Shown here: positions 17,054-25,132 of the stretch, piece by piece
Numbering within the stretch: position 1 is the first letter of the stretch
Layout: every line of letters begins with the position of its first letter
NCBI GenBank assembly: GCA_039024315.1
Contig: JBCCQN010000033.1
Coordinates: 1 to 51,013 of the forward strand
DNA: 51,013 nucleotides
Source of the DNA: JBCAWW01 sp039024315
GTDB lineage: Bacteria > Bacteroidota > Bacteroidia > J057
Direction of reading: 5' to 3'
Notes under the pieces: generated by a model
Databases searched by the model: none
What the model was told of the DNA's origin: nothing
The model's input: only the letters and a program-made list of their open reading frames with translations
Position numbers and translations under genes: made by a program

Positions 17054-17061
17054 TATCTTTG
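17054..17061 (+). promoter_or_regulatory. Promoter of the TlpA-like gene: -7 box TATCTTTG
   Basis: TATCTTTG matches TAnnTTTG exactly, and a TTG at 17029-17031 gives a 22-bp spacer. The box ends 17 bp before the ATG at 17079, so the gene can be transcribed apart from the giant protease that ends at 17032. Confidence 0.6.
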
Positions 17062-17078
17062 CACAAATCCTCTATAAG

Positions 17079-17849
17079 ATGAAAAAGTTTCTCTCTATCC
17101 TTTGTGTAATCTCCCTCTTAGCAGTCTGGGGGTGCGATAATTCTAAGCAAGTTGGGCTCCGTAAAGGGAAAGCCAAAGCGCTAGAAACGCAAAAGGACAG
17201 TATGGCTTATGCAATTGGACAAGATATCGGGGAAGCTTACAAGAGACAAGGAGTCGAGATTAATGCAGAAGCCTTAGTCAATGGCTTGATCTCTTCAAGA
17301 AGTGAGGGGGAAGCCTTATTAAGTGAAGAGTCCAAAACAGCTCTGATTAGTGCAATGATGCAGGAGGTGCGTCAGAAACAAATGGCTCAGCAGCAACAAA
17401 CTAACTCTAATAGTAGCGCTGCAGTGCAGGTCGGCAAAGAAGCGCCCGATTTTACCCTTGATACACCCGAGGGAGAGGCGATTGCGCTTTCAGATCTTCG
17501 CGGTAACTATGTCTTGATTGATTTCTGGGCTAGCTGGTGTCGCCCTTGCCGGATGGAGAATCCTAATGTCGTGCGAGTCTATAATAAGTACCACGATAAA
17601 GGCTTTGAAATCTTGGGGGTAAGCTTGGATAGGACAAAGACTGCTTGGCTGCAAGCGATAGAAAAAGATGGGTTGACTTGGAAGCACGTAAGTGACTTGA
17701 AATTTTGGAATAGCGCCGCTGCGCAACTTTATGGGGTGCGTGGGATTCCCTACACTGTTTTGGTTGACCCCAAAGGAAACATTATTGCCCAAAACCTAAG
17801 AGGTGCTAGCCTCGAAGCGAAGCTTGCGGAGCTATTGGGCAATTCATAA
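17079..17849 (+). CDS. TlpA-like thiol-disulfide lipoprotein with FKBP_N-like N-terminal domain
   Basis: The ATG at 17079 yields a lipoprotein signal (MKKFLSILCVISLLAVWGC). Residues about 40-105 (QKDSMAYAIGQDIGEAYKRQ, then GVEINAEALVNGL) look like the N-terminal helical dimerisation domain of FKBP-type (Mip/FkpA) prolyl isomerases. After a Q/N/S-rich linker, residues 122-257 form a TlpA/AhpC-TSA thioredoxin domain: APDFTLDTPEGEAIALSDLR, WASWC154RPC157 and GIPYTVLVDPKGNI with the cis-proline. It probably reduces or isomerises disulfides in the periplasm, perhaps as a dimer through the FKBP_N-like part. The fusion is the unusual feature. The gene ends 5 bp from the convergent operon. Confidence 0.88.
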   Translation: MKKFLSILCVISLLAVWGCDNSKQVGLRKGKAKALETQKDSMAYAIGQDIGEAYKRQGVEINAEALVNGLISSRSEGEALLSEESKTALISAMMQEVRQKQMAQQQQTNSNSSAAVQVGKEAPDFTLDTPEGEAIALSDLRGNYVLIDFWASWCRPCRMENPNVVRVYNKYHDKGFEILGVSLDRTKTAWLQAIEKDGLTWKHVSDLKFWNSAAAQLYGVRGIPYTVLVDPKGNIIAQNLRGASLEAKLAELLGNS

Positions 17850-17854
17850 GCAAA

Positions 17855-18304
17855 CTAATCTTGAACGATGATGACCGGAGGGCTTTGGGTAAAGTCGCTC
17901 CAATTGCCTGCCCTATCTTGGATACGGGCCGTGAAAACCGCTTCTTCTGTTTCCGCAACGCTTAGCAAAAATAAACGAGGGATGTGGACCGCTAAGGTGC
18001 CCTTGATCCATACCATACTGCCAAGAGGTGCAAGGGGTTGTACATGGTAATAATCTGGCTCAGGCAGCCTACTATCCTTTATAGAAAGAGTTCTTACCTC
18101 AGGAGATTCCTCTCCCAAATCCCCTTCTGCGTCCTCGTATTCCAACCATAAAATCAAAGTGTCTTCATTGGCAATGATGGTATCTGCGCTCGTTTCGACA
18201 AACCTCAAAATAGGTTTTGAGTCCACAATCGTTTGGCGATTGCAGGCAGTTAAGACAAACATGACGGTAATTACAAGCAAGCCATAAAGTATAGGCTTAG
18301 TCAT
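17855..18304 (-). CDS. Small lipoprotein, last gene of the DUF1501 operon
   Basis: The start at the ATG at 18304 gives MTKPILYGLLVITVMFVLTAC, a clear lipobox. The mature part (about 129 residues) is beta-rich with acidic strands (LILWLEYEDAEGDLGE) and a late IQDRAGNWSDF segment, looking like one Ig-like domain. The start overlaps the upstream gene's stop by 8 bp, so translation is probably coupled. Function is unknown; context suggests an accessory subunit anchored beside the cytochrome-like lipoprotein. Confidence 0.7.
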   Translation of the reverse strand: MTKPILYGLLVITVMFVLTACNRQTIVDSKPILRFVETSADTIIANEDTLILWLEYEDAEGDLGEESPEVRTLSIKDSRLPEPDYYHVQPLAPLGSMVWIKGTLAVHIPRLFLLSVAETEEAVFTARIQDRAGNWSDFTQSPPVIIVQD

Positions 18305-19271
18305 AGATCTCAAACGCAAACATTTCCTTCATATAATCGGCGCTACCATCTCCTGGGATTTCAATCAACTCGTTTTGACCCTCTACTTGGATATAAACCC
18401 TAAAGTATTGGTAATCTCCCAGCACTAAAGTATCTAAGGGTATGGTGATATGATGATAAAACTCTTCTAATTCACCGGTAAAGCCATAAGAAACGATAGG
18501 ACTGGGTATCACCTGCACCGCATCACCGCTGGCACTGTGAAAATCATTTCTATCTTTTGATAGCCGTAGTTTTACCGAACTAATTTGATTGGCCGGACTA
18601 ATATCTGCTTGCAAGCTGAGGTAAAGCTCCAGCCGTTGCGTTCCCGGAGAGATCAACATCTTGCCATTTCCTCCCTCTCTTCGGATTGGATCCCGCTCAC
18701 TAGCAATAATTCCGATTGCTCCACGTACCGAGGGCGGCAATGCTTCCGTAATGGGAGTGTTGCCAAACATGTCCGGTGCTCCTGAAGCAATCCAATCATG
18801 TATTGCTTGCAGAAGACTGTCCTTATTTTGTTCCCATTCGCTGCCCGATTCGACTACTAAGGGCATAAGCCCTGATTGGCCATCAATATCGTGGGTCAAG
18901 CGTTCCCAAAGGACCGAACGCTCAGGATGAAAAGGGTCCACTCGGTATTGAAAACTTCCTTGTGGATTGTTTTTAATTACTTCCTGATAGACGAGAGTAT
19001 TATAGGTGCTTTCAACCGTCCTAAAGTCTGGCTCAAAACTGCCGTCATGGCAGCCAGAGTTGGCACAGGTTGGGCTAAATACCCTCTGATGCAAGGATAC
19101 GATATGCGAGGCTGGTAATGAATTTACAAGCCCGCTGTCCGCTATTGGAATCTGAATTGATTTGCTCATCTCAAAAGGATTGGGAGGCATATCTGGGCTT
19201 ACCATACAAGCCCCAATCAACAGACTGAGGTAGGCGGTAAACAGTACATATTTTTTCTTGGCGGTAATCAT
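18297..19271 (-). CDS. Cytochrome-like lipoprotein with CX4CH motif
   Basis: I start at the ATG at 19271 (MITAKKKYVLFTAYLSLLIG, then AC), a lipoprotein signal; a TTG at 19310 is the only longer option. Residues about 55-180 fit a c-type cytochrome domain like the planctomycete PSCyt1 type: VFSPTCANSGCHDG, then PERSVLWERLTHDIDG, a downstream GLMP that could give the distal Met ligand, and HDWIASGAPDM. The heme motif is CANSGCH, which has four residues between the cysteines instead of two; CX4CH hemes exist but are uncommon. The C-terminal half is beta-rich. The gene sits between the DUF1501-like protein and the small lipoprotein. Heme binding is inference. Confidence 0.72.
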   Translation of the reverse strand: MITAKKKYVLFTAYLSLLIGACMVSPDMPPNPFEMSKSIQIPIADSGLVNSLPASHIVSLHQRVFSPTCANSGCHDGSFEPDFRTVESTYNTLVYQEVIKNNPQGSFQYRVDPFHPERSVLWERLTHDIDGQSGLMPLVVESGSEWEQNKDSLLQAIHDWIASGAPDMFGNTPITEALPPSVRGAIGIIASERDPIRREGGNGKMLISPGTQRLELYLSLQADISPANQISSVKLRLSKDRNDFHSASGDAVQVIPSPIVSYGFTGELEEFYHHITIPLDTLVLGDYQYFRVYIQVEGQNELIEIPGDGSADYMKEMFAFEIYD

Positions 19272-19296
19272 ATGAAAAGAGAGTAAGGAGGATTTT

Positions 19297-20634
19297 TTAG
19301 ATTCTATCAAACCATGATAAAGATGAGGGATGTACTAGGCCTTGCTGAGCTACTTGTTCTTTTATGCCTAGTATGTCTGCAATGGTGAGGACTACATCAG
19401 ATGTCTGACCGATAGGATTATTTTCGTCTCCGATACTTAGATTTTGGGGCACATTTTTGCCCGCCATCATACCAAATACCCTTTGACTGTTTAAATCTGA
19501 ATGGTCATAGGCAAACCAATTATTTTCGTCCCGAATTGGATTCGGATTTTCATTGCGGCCACACTCAGGGACCACTAAGAGGATGGTTTCTTCGGCCATC
19601 TGGGGAAGGTTTTGCTGGATGTAATTCCACAAAAAACCTACTGCATGATCAGCGCGATGCATATTGCCCAAATATTGAGTAAAATTGCTATGGCAAACGT
19701 CTGAACTCTCAAGATTCACTACGGTAAGCGCCGGCTGAAACCTACGGATGACCTCTGCTGCATAGCCGATTGATTTGAGGTCATTATTGTCTCTGACCGG
19801 CGGCATGAGAATTTCTTGAGTGCGAGTGCGTGCGTAAAGATCCTCTAAAAAATCTCTTACTATCACTTGTTCCGCCTTGGTGTTTTGTACCCCTCCAAGG
19901 GAGTCTGAAACTTTATCATATTGTAGATCAAGAAAGGTTTTGATTTGCTGAATCGGCGCTAATTCTTGCTCGGGATGATAGGTCCGGCCGTCAGCAAAAT
20001 GCTCATATCCTTTGGAACTAAAGGTTATGGAAGGAGCCAAAAAGTTGGCGGCATAGGCTTCCCCATAATCTGGGTGCAAGCTATGGTGCAAGAGCGGAAT
20101 AGAGTTGCCAATCCCACTGCCAATAAACCAAGTATCGGTAGCCGATAAGCCGGCGTGGCGCCTCAAATACTCAAATATAGTAGGATTAAGTGGTCGCTGT
20201 TTCAGTCCTTGAGTAGCTTGATCTGTACCCTGAAGGCAAACATTCAAGCCCCCGTAATGGCCCACATTAGAAGCATTGACCTCTCTAAATAAAGTTCCTT
20301 GCTTTTGCAAGGTGGTACCTAACATCCTATCGATCGGAATTTCGCCCGCTCTACTCCCATTTTGACCATAGACAATCTTATCTTCTGGGGGTTCTCCTTC
20401 GAGGAGGTTGTAGAGGATATTGCCGGGCAGCGCTTCATTTTGGCTCCCTTCTAGGTAACGCTGGAGTATGGATTCTTGCTGTCTGATGCCTCCGGCAAAT
20501 AGAATCAATACAACATGATTGGCTTTGCGCGAATTTGTTTTCGCGAAGACCCTTCCAGAAGGTAGTATATAGGGCATCGATAGTATTCCTGCCATCGCTG
20601 CGCTGCTTTTGATAAATTGTCGCCTATTCATCAT
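19297..20634 (-). CDS. DUF1501-like protein (alkaline-phosphatase-fold), signal-peptide bearing
   Basis: The 445-residue product starts MMNRRQFIKSSAAMAGILSM, a twin-arginine-like signal (RRQFIK). The body has NHVVLILFAGGIRQQESILQ, VVNLESSDVCHSNFTQYLGN, LLVVPECGRNENPNP and YDHSDLNSQRVFGMMAG, the order of metal-binding blocks in the DUF1501/alkaline phosphatase superfamily. I am sure of the superfamily, less sure that it is DUF1501 itself. In planctomycetes DUF1501 genes sit beside cytochrome/DUF1549/DUF1553 genes; here the neighbours are a cytochrome-like lipoprotein and two proteins with DUF1549/1553-like motifs. Substrate unknown. Confidence 0.75.
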   Translation of the reverse strand: MMNRRQFIKSSAAMAGILSMPYILPSGRVFAKTNSRKANHVVLILFAGGIRQQESILQRYLEGSQNEALPGNILYNLLEGEPPEDKIVYGQNGSRAGEIPIDRMLGTTLQKQGTLFREVNASNVGHYGGLNVCLQGTDQATQGLKQRPLNPTIFEYLRRHAGLSATDTWFIGSGIGNSIPLLHHSLHPDYGEAYAANFLAPSITFSSKGYEHFADGRTYHPEQELAPIQQIKTFLDLQYDKVSDSLGGVQNTKAEQVIVRDFLEDLYARTRTQEILMPPVRDNNDLKSIGYAAEVIRRFQPALTVVNLESSDVCHSNFTQYLGNMHRADHAVGFLWNYIQQNLPQMAEETILLVVPECGRNENPNPIRDENNWFAYDHSDLNSQRVFGMMAGKNVPQNLSIGDENNPIGQTSDVVLTIADILGIKEQVAQQGLVHPSSLSWFDRI

Positions 20635-20685
20635 CTATTGGTTTTCAATGCTTATGGTTCATTCTTTTGGGGCAGTCGGCTCTGA

Positions 20686-21177
20686 TTAGTAGAACTGATA
20701 TTCCTCAGCAAGCGTAAAGGAGAGATAGATCATATCGGGAGTCAATTGAGGATTTTTGATCAGTATATTTTTTAGATATGTCCGTTCTGCCATACTGGGT
20801 TCTCGCACTAGAAATCGGCGATAAGTTTCTTCAACAAAGCCATCTAAGTCCGCTCGCATCTCTGCATTTGTTGGGATGTTGATCTCTGGATCCACCAATA
20901 AGCGGGAGATGAGCATTTGGCGTCCTAGGTCCTTATCTCCAAAAGAGGCCATCACTTCGCGCATATCTGCGAGTTTGTTGCCCGAGACCGACTCTTGATA
21001 GAGATTGGTATAAAGCGTGGCTAAGTATTGATCCTCTGACTTTTGTCGAGACTTATGGTCATTAGAGGCTAATACATCCAAGGTATTAACCTCATATAAG
21101 TATTGGTCATCTGACCTACATGCCGCGATAAACAGTAGGCCGAGCAAAAGCATCCATCTAGAAACGTGCATATTCAT
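20686..21177 (-). CDS. Lipoprotein with a single YRxxLxREP motif
   Basis: The 163-residue product starts MNMHVSRWMLLLGLLFIAAC, a lipobox. The end has FVEETYRRFLVREPSMAERT and FTLAEEYQFY. The YRRFLxREPxxxE pattern and the aromatic end match the C-terminal motif of its upstream neighbour (YLSLMARQPDSEE to TDEYARF). Such helices occur in DUF1549/DUF1553-type and DUF4214-type proteins. It overlaps the upstream gene by 20 bp. Likely a split subunit working with it. Confidence 0.65.
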   Translation of the reverse strand: MNMHVSRWMLLLGLLFIAACRSDDQYLYEVNTLDVLASNDHKSRQKSEDQYLATLYTNLYQESVSGNKLADMREVMASFGDKDLGRQMLISRLLVDPEINIPTNAEMRADLDGFVEETYRRFLVREPSMAERTYLKNILIKNPQLTPDMIYLSFTLAEEYQFY

Positions 21178-22081
21178 CGGTCATCATGATTATTCGTTGC
21201 AATTTTTCATAGTCTTGGTCGGCATAGAAGTCTTGGATCAAGCCAAGCATCTCCTCCGAATCTGGTTGCCGAGCCATTAAACTCAGATAAGTAGATCTGA
21301 TCATGGCCTCTGCAAACTCTCGTGAATGTGTCAGGGCAAGCGTATATTCTGCCTTGTCTTTACAGGCTTCATTGAGTACCAGACCTGGTAGGTTATACTC
21401 TATCACTCCAAATGCATCTTTGTATTCAGCATTGGTGGGAAATCGGTCTAAAAAATCCTCAAATGAGGCATAGATAAAGTTGTAACTCCCCTTATTGATA
21501 TCATCATAAATAAAGTTTTGAATCATCCGGCCGTAGGCTTCTCGATGATCAATCTCTCGATCTCTGAGTAAGTAGGGGACTTCAAGCACCGCTTCTAATC
21601 TCGCCTCTTCTTCCATGGCGTAAGCGATCCCAGCAGCATCTCCCTTCAAAGAATCCTCATATGCTTTCTCTACAAACCTATCGATGCGATAGGCTATATA
21701 AGCCTCACTGGCCCCTTCTATGACTTGCTCTTTGGCTAACTCATACTGCCTTCTTACATAAGCATGACGGTAGCTACTGTCCCCTGCCACAAAGTTGAGA
21801 TTGGTTTGTAGCTTGCGAATCAGACTATCTCGCGCGGCCATAGAGAGATTTTCTCTCCTCAAATCGGCCAAAGCCAAAATCCTCTCTTCCTCCAAAGGCT
21901 CTCTCCCCAAAAGATCGATAAATAAGCGATTGATATAGTTTTCAATCGCAATGATGGGGACTGCCGAATAGACGGGCGGATCATTATCGGGAATAACGAT
22001 TACCTGCCCCTTATTGCAAGCAAAAAGTATGGGGATGAGGAACAATATTTTTATTGAATTTTTGTTCAATATATTTTTCAA
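21158..22081 (-). CDS. Lipoprotein with two DUF1549/1553-like motifs, first gene of the operon
   Basis: There is no in-frame ATG near the 5' end. The TTG at 22081 gives a good lipoprotein signal (MKNILNKNSIKILFLIPILF, then AC); another TTG is at 22099. An ATG at 22089 is out of frame by one base and hits a stop after three codons. The mature protein is helical, with NRLFIDLLGREPLEEERILA near the N-terminus and STYLSLMARQPDSEEMLGLI near the end, the ...YL-x-LLxRxPxxxE... pattern of DUF1549/DUF1553 proteins. It heads a five-gene minus-strand operon (to 17855). By analogy it may be a scaffold for the DUF1501-like and cytochrome-like proteins. Confidence 0.65.
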   Translation of the reverse strand: MKNILNKNSIKILFLIPILFACNKGQVIVIPDNDPPVYSAVPIIAIENYINRLFIDLLGREPLEEERILALADLRRENLSMAARDSLIRKLQTNLNFVAGDSSYRHAYVRRQYELAKEQVIEGASEAYIAYRIDRFVEKAYEDSLKGDAAGIAYAMEEEARLEAVLEVPYLLRDREIDHREAYGRMIQNFIYDDINKGSYNFIYASFEDFLDRFPTNAEYKDAFGVIEYNLPGLVLNEACKDKAEYTLALTHSREFAEAMIRSTYLSLMARQPDSEEMLGLIQDFYADQDYEKLQRIIMMTDEYARF

Positions 22082-22170
22082 TTTTTCATGATTTACCAAA
22101 AATGGGAATAAATGCTGTTACTCGTAAATGAATATTACCTCAGATATAACAGGGTCTAAAGAAGATTATG

Positions 22171-22178
22171 TATCTTTG
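22171..22178 (+). promoter_or_regulatory. Probable -7 box (TATCTTTG) for tdk
   Basis: An exact TAnnTTTG match ending 47 bp before the tdk ATG. No clear -33 element is seen at 17-23 bp upstream. Confidence 0.5.
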
Positions 22179-22225
22179 GACGGGCCACGGACAGGCCCTA
22201 TTACAAGCGCATTTCTTACACTACT

Positions 22226-22834
22226 ATGTTTATTGAAGTCAATTCTGCCAATCGTAAAACAGGTTGGATAGAGGTTGTTTGTGGCAGTATGTTTTCGGGT
22301 AAGACCGAAGAGCTCATAAGACGCCTAAGGCGCGCAGAAATCGCCAATCAACGTATAAAAATCTTTAAGCCCGGAGTTGATACTCGCTATAGTGCCAAAG
22401 AAATTGTCTCCCACAATCGGAATGCAATCCCTTCTATAGCAGTGGAGGAATCAAAACAAATTTTATTGCTAGCTGATGGAGCTGATGTGATCGGTATTGA
22501 TGAGGCTCAGTTTTTTGATGAGAGTATTGTAAATGTTGCCAGAGAGCTGGCCAACCAAGGATTTCGCGTAATCGTCGCAGGTTTAGATATGGATTTTAGG
22601 GGGCAACCTTTTGGCCCGATGCCAGGGCTCATGGCAACGGCTGAATTTGTGACCAAAGTACATGCAATCTGTCAACAGTGTGGCAGTCTCGCCAATTTTT
22701 CCTACCGTAAAAAAAGAGACGACAACGAAATTCTTTTGGGCGAAAAAGACGCCTACGAACCTCGTTGTCGTAAATGTTATTATCTCGAAGAGGTAGCTTC
22801 CGAAGAGCTTAAGGAGGAAGAGATCAAGGAGTAA
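22226..22834 (+). CDS. tdk: Thymidine kinase
   Basis: Phosphorylates thymidine to dTMP in the salvage pathway. The 202-residue product has the P-loop GSMFSGKTEELIRRL, the DEAQFFD Walker B-like motif, the lasso region (GLDMDFRGQPFGPMPGLM) and a zinc site made of CQQC near residue 153 and CRKC near residue 184. These are the full marks of type II thymidine kinase. The C-terminus is acidic (EEVASEELKEEEIKE), a common low-complexity tail. It is a single-gene unit between divergent and convergent neighbours. Confidence 0.96.
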   Translation: MFIEVNSANRKTGWIEVVCGSMFSGKTEELIRRLRRAEIANQRIKIFKPGVDTRYSAKEIVSHNRNAIPSIAVEESKQILLLADGADVIGIDEAQFFDESIVNVARELANQGFRVIVAGLDMDFRGQPFGPMPGLMATAEFVTKVHAICQQCGSLANFSYRKKRDDNEILLGEKDAYEPRCRKCYYLEEVASEELKEEEIKE

Positions 22835-22869
22835 GTTCAAGTTTCGTCTAGAGAGCTCTTCTAAGGATC

Positions 22870-22887
22870 ACTGCTTCGCAGAACGCT
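22870..22887 (-). repeat. Dispersed hairpin repeat (family 1), reverse copy
   Basis: ACTGCTTCGCAGAACGCT is the reverse complement of AGCGTTCTGCGAAGCAGT seen at 5503 and 28846. Stem CTGC/GCAG with a TTC loop on this strand. Confidence 0.75.
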
Positions 22888-22929
22888 CATTCTCAGTTGT
22901 AGCCTATGCAATGCGATGCTGCCAGAAAT

Positions 22930-22950
22930 AAGCGTTCCGCGCAGCGGTAA
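22930..22950 (+). repeat. Dispersed hairpin repeat (family 1), variant loop
   Basis: AAGCGTTCCGC, loop GCA, then GCGGTAA. Relative to 5502 both sides of the stem changed (CTGC/GCAG to CCGC/GCGG), which keeps pairing. The loop GCA is shared with the copy at 35198. Confidence 0.75.
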
Positions 22951-23044
22951 TCTACCCCCAATGAGCACTATGCCAAGAGGAAAAGCTGGCATAAGAACCC
23001 CTCCTCATCTAACTACCCAATACTTTCTGCTCCTTACTCATCCG

Positions 23045-24364
23045 CTAAAGCGCGATTACCGGAATGGTACTCAACAGCTTGATATTGCTTACATCACTAT
23101 AGTCATATTGATAAAAGCCATCTTTGCCAATCAACAATAGGACATTGGGCAATGGGATCACATCATAGGCGTTGATATCCGGAAAATGCGCCAACTGATT
23201 TTGGTCAATCTTGGAGATATCACTAGCGTCATAAACCTTCAAGCCAGACTCACCATCACAAATAAAAAGGATGCTATTTCTGATTCCCAGACCGTAAGGG
23301 CCGTCCATTAAGTAGGTATGCAGCAGCTTGGGATTGCGTACATTTTTGATGTCAAGTACATCCAATTGATTGGTAAAGCTACCACATAGATTCCCACCTC
23401 TAAGCGTTACGTAGGCGATATCATCTTCTGCTACTACTGGATCACAGCTCTGTACGTGCCCAAATTCTCCCTCAAGCTTGGGACTTTCTGGATTATCCGT
23501 AGAAAAAATAAACATACCTGTCTGTGAGCCAATCAAAAGGTGATTGCCATACGGAAAGATCGTCTCTATCCCCCAGCCGATTTCCACATCTTGGCCTTCG
23601 ACCGGAGCCGTCAAAGTCGAAATATCAAATACCTTAAGTGCCTGTCCCGTAACGGTATATAAATAATCATTGAGGATGGTAAAGCGAGCCATCGAGCCGC
23701 CTATACCAGTGCTAGCCCCTCCGCCGCTAGAAGAGGGCGAATTAAACTGGGAATTGGAGGAAAGGGGGGCGGCTAAATTAGCGGCATCTTCTTGCACAAA
23801 TCCATTGCGAGGCAACCAATCGCTGATGCCACGGGTGATACTCTCACAGGGCACTTCTTCTGTAATCTCTGTCTCTATCCAATCGATGGCTACCCCTCTA
23901 TCTATGTCAGCATAAAGCCCATCGTGCCACATGCCATAAGGAAAAACATTGACCTCTCTGCCAACAATACTGGTGTTACTGGGGTCTGTAATATCGATGG
24001 CCACTAAATCTGTATATGAATCCGAATATAAAATATTGCCCTTTGCTGATAGGTCGTGTGAACCTGGTAGGTTGATAAAGGCAATATTGGTGGGATTGTT
24101 GGGGTCGTGGTTATCAATTATATGGATGCCTTTACTCACTTCATTGACGAAGATGAAGCCATCCTTATAGTAAAATTTGCCCGGACGATTGAGATCGCGA
24201 GGCGATTCGCTCTTACCAGCGGCTCTGAGTTCTTCAAAGGTCAGATAGACGGGTTCGTAGCTGATGTAAGTGACCTGCTGCGCACAACGATCCTGCACAC
24301 AGCCCGAAAGGCTCAACAGGATAGCGGCCAAGCAAAAACTGAAAAAAGCTAAAGTAGATTTCAT
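23045..24364 (-). CDS. LVIVD-repeat lipoprotein
   Basis: The ATG at 24364 gives MKSTLAFFSFCLAAILLSLS followed by GC, a lipoprotein signal; the longer in-frame start at 24418 would hide it. The mature protein is a beta-propeller of LVIVD-like repeats: KGIHIIDNHDPNNPTNIAFI, LVAIDITDPSNTSIVGREV, LKVFDISTLTAPVEG, LDVLDIKNVRNPKLLHTYLM, LKVYDASDISKIDQNQLAHF. A serine/glycine-rich loop (residues about 220-235) interrupts one blade. LVIVD proteins are common on Bacteroidota surfaces with no assigned function. The start lies 75 bp from the divergent yggS. Confidence 0.88.
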   Translation of the reverse strand: MKSTLAFFSFCLAAILLSLSGCVQDRCAQQVTYISYEPVYLTFEELRAAGKSESPRDLNRPGKFYYKDGFIFVNEVSKGIHIIDNHDPNNPTNIAFINLPGSHDLSAKGNILYSDSYTDLVAIDITDPSNTSIVGREVNVFPYGMWHDGLYADIDRGVAIDWIETEITEEVPCESITRGISDWLPRNGFVQEDAANLAAPLSSNSQFNSPSSSGGGASTGIGGSMARFTILNDYLYTVTGQALKVFDISTLTAPVEGQDVEIGWGIETIFPYGNHLLIGSQTGMFIFSTDNPESPKLEGEFGHVQSCDPVVAEDDIAYVTLRGGNLCGSFTNQLDVLDIKNVRNPKLLHTYLMDGPYGLGIRNSILFICDGESGLKVYDASDISKIDQNQLAHFPDINAYDVIPLPNVLLLIGKDGFYQYDYSDVSNIKLLSTIPVIAL

Positions 24365-24439
24365 TGTCTGCAATGTATGATTTTCCTCTAGACGCAAGCT
24401 ACATTTTTTTTGCTGCATCTAGGCTTATATCTTCGCAAG

Positions 24440-25132
24440 ATGACTAGTATCGCTGATAATTTGGCGGCTATCAAAGCCCGTATCGAGGAGGCCACCGCTA
24501 GCGCGGAACGCTCCCCTCAAACCGTAAAACTAATCGCCGTTTCCAAAACCAAGCCCATGTCTCTGATCGAAGAGGCCTATGCAGCTGGGCAGCGTGATTT
24601 TGGCGAAAATAAAGTGCAAGAGCTCACCGAAAAGCATCCTGCGCTGCCCGACGCCCATTGGCACATGATCGGCCACCTCCAGCGCAATAAAGTCAAATAC
24701 ATCGCGCCATTTATTTACTTGATCCATTCAGTGGATTCGGAGCGTCTGCTAGCTGAAATCAACAAGCGCGCCGCCCAAAATGATCGCATTATTGCTTGCC
24801 TATTGCAACTCAATATCTCTGAGGAAGACGCTAAATCTGGCCTCAATGAGCAATCGACTTATGAGTTGTTAGAGCGCTTGGATGAGTACCCCCATGTGCG
24901 TATCAAAGGATTGATGGGCATGGCGGAGTTTACTAGTGATGAAGCGGTGATTAGCAGCCAATTTGCTCGTCTAGCAAGGGCCTTTAAACGCTATCAAGAG
25001 TTTAACCACCCCCGCATTCAAATGGAAGAACTTTCTATGGGTATGTCAGGCGACTTTGAGTTAGCCATCGACCAAGGTGCTACGATGGTACGGATTGGCA
25101 GTGCAGTCTTTGGGGCGCGTAACTACGGATGA
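24440..25132 (+). CDS. yggS: YggS-family PLP homeostasis protein
   Basis: Binds pyridoxal phosphate and keeps PLP and amino-acid pools balanced. The product has the fold-III barrel motifs KLIAVSKTKP (PLP lysine), RDFGENKVQEL, WHMIGHLQRNKVKYI, HSVDSERL, GLMGMAEF and ELSMGMSGDFELAIDQGATM, then VRIGSAVFGAR. I start at the ATG at 24440 (MTSIADNLAAIK); an earlier in-frame start at 24410 is not conserved. TATCTTCG lies only 4 bp before the ATG, so the mRNA may be leaderless. The stop overlaps the next ATG (ATGA), so the glycosyltransferase is coupled to it. Confidence 0.95.
   Translation: MTSIADNLAAIKARIEEATASAERSPQTVKLIAVSKTKPMSLIEEAYAAGQRDFGENKVQELTEKHPALPDAHWHMIGHLQRNKVKYIAPFIYLIHSVDSERLLAEINKRAAQNDRIIACLLQLNISEEDAKSGLNEQSTYELLERLDEYPHVRIKGLMGMAEFTSDEAVISSQFARLARAFKRYQEFNHPRIQMEELSMGMSGDFELAIDQGATMVRIGSAVFGARNYG

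Larger units (their letters stand above)
22835..23044. other. Gap between convergent genes with an inverted pair of hairpin repeats
   Basis: Apart from the family-1 hairpin copies at 22870-22887 (reverse) and 22930-22950 (forward), which face each other across 42 bp, I see no gene or terminator with a T run here. Confidence 0.6.

Noticed and set aside
22060..22099. Phase-variable homopolymer switch at the start of the operon
   Set aside because: The A-run is only five bases long, too short for typical phase variation; a TTG start is simpler.
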